Assembly: GCF_001077535.1 (NCBI RefSeq)
Contig: NZ_CP011968.1
Coordinates: forward strand, 2,108,001 to 2,172,000
Source: Clostridioides difficile ATCC 9689 = DSM 1296
GTDB taxonomy: Bacteria > Bacillota > Clostridia > Peptostreptococcales > Peptostreptococcaceae
Length of the DNA stretch: 64,000 bases
Direction of reading: 5' to 3'
The notes below the pieces were generated by a model. That model was not told the DNA's origin, ran no database searches, and saw nothing but the letters and a program-made list of their open reading frames with translations. Below are positions 63,464 through 64,000 of this stretch, in pieces. A program made the position numbers and the translations under genes. Every line of letters starts with the position of its first letter. Position 1 is the first letter of the stretch.

Positions 63464-64000
63464 TTACTTTGCTAACTTCGGAGCAATTTCCTCTAACAAT
63501 ACGCAGTCAAATTCTGCCTTTTTGCTAAGAAATGGCAGATGGTCTGCATCTGGTATAAAAAAAATCTGTTTGTCTGGCGCCACTATTTCATCAAAAAATT
63601 TCTTCGCTGGAAGATAGGGGCTATTATAGTCATTTTCTCCCATGATGTAGTATACAGGGACCTGATAGTCAACTCCATAATTTCTTATGTCAGCTTCTTC
63701 CACTAAAAACCGCAATACATCACCTTGATTGTCAATCGCATTTGGATTGACAATGGCCGTATTTTTTAACTCTCTCAATGAATAATACGGGGTTGCCAGT
63801 ATACTGATTATATTGCCCAAATCCATATTTATAGAAAGCCCATACTTGCTTTGGTATGTTCTTACTGTCATAAGAGCTGCCAAATAGCTTGGACCATATT
63901 TTGCTGGCGGATATGGTGCAATAGCTTCCAGCGCCTTGATATCTTTTTGCTTCCCTGCAGCTTTCACCATTTCAAGTGTCTTTTCATAGCCCACGCGCTC
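63464..64000 (-). CDS. Alpha/beta hydrolase, C-terminal part, cut by the window edge
   Basis: An open frame runs from the right edge to a stop at 63464, about 178 residues. It contains YDYQVPVYYIMGENDYNSPY-like sequence (VDYQVPVYYIMGENDYNSP), which places the acid residue of the catalytic triad, and FFIPDADHLPFLSKKAEFD, with the catalytic His. The nucleophile elbow lies outside the window. It resembles proline iminopeptidase-like hydrolases. Base composition is clearly richer in G+C than the rest of the window. Codon use differs too (GCC, CTG, CGC), suggesting recent transfer. Confidence 0.8.
   Translation of the reverse strand, partial: ERVGYEKTLEMVKAAGKQKDIKALEAIAPYPPAKYGPSYLAALMTVRTYQSKYGLSINMDLGNIISILATPYYSLRELKNTAIVNPNAIDNQGDVLRFLVEEADIRNYGVDYQVPVYYIMGENDYNSPYLPAKKFFDEIVAPDKQIFFIPDADHLPFLSKKAEFDCVLLEEIAPKLAK

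Overview
The window is low-GC (roughly 28-30% by eye) Firmicute chromosome and looks like Clostridioides difficile. The reasons are a cell-wall protein with three CWB2 repeats of the Cwp type, a mutS-mutL-miaA-hfq block on one strand, several c-di-GMP-I riboswitches with C. difficile-like sequence, and A/T-ending codons throughout. The organism call rests on recognition of gene content and not on a search.

0-21.8 kb: signalling and export. Three ABC-export modules of the MacB/FtsX type are linked to two-component genes. The first is a histidine kinase, a permease and the beginning of an ATPase. The other two are complete sets (response regulator, kinase, ATPase, permease) that point away from each other around a gene for a reductive-dehalogenase-like iron-sulfur protein. 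Between them lie a YitT transporter, an acetyltransferase, and a LysR regulator divergent from a CofE-like ligase. A methyltransferase/TetR pair with richer base composition ends the block.

21.9-38.5 kb: mostly minus-strand metabolism and housekeeping. This part has a polytopic permease, a BAAT/acyl-CoA thioesterase-like hydrolase with its own sigma-A-type promoter, a DUF554 protein, a ProX-type editing protein, a cyclase/formamidase, a SIR2-like protein, a PepV-like peptidase, an aluminium-resistance/lyase-like protein, and then hfq, miaA, mutL and mutS.

38.6-41.7 kb: a thiamine-precursor uptake operon (thiamine-binding protein, permease, NMT1/THI5-like lipoprotein, ATPase) behind a TPP riboswitch. 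43-51 kb: phzF-like, nudix, DUF3784, miaB, a Cwp28-like surface protein, and a tryptophan transporter under a T-box whose specifier reads as UGG.

41.7-63.4 kb also forms a scattered accessory and decay zone. It holds three c-di-GMP-I riboswitches. Two of them precede near-identical 58-residue proteins and the third precedes an SH3b protein. The zone also contains broken genes: a methyltransferase, an HxlR regulator, a BlaI regulator, an AAA-ATPase tail, an integrase tail, a MerR regulator and a flavodoxin-like fragment. Intact genes among them include a cold-shock protein, a TPR lipoprotein, an SdpR/SdpI pair with two matching operators, a TauE/SafE exporter and a cupin/AraC regulator. The last 0.8 kb is visibly richer in G+C and contains the end of an alpha/beta hydrolase gene.

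The best candidate for something undescribed is the pair of 58-residue proteins, each with its own promoter and c-di-GMP riboswitch.
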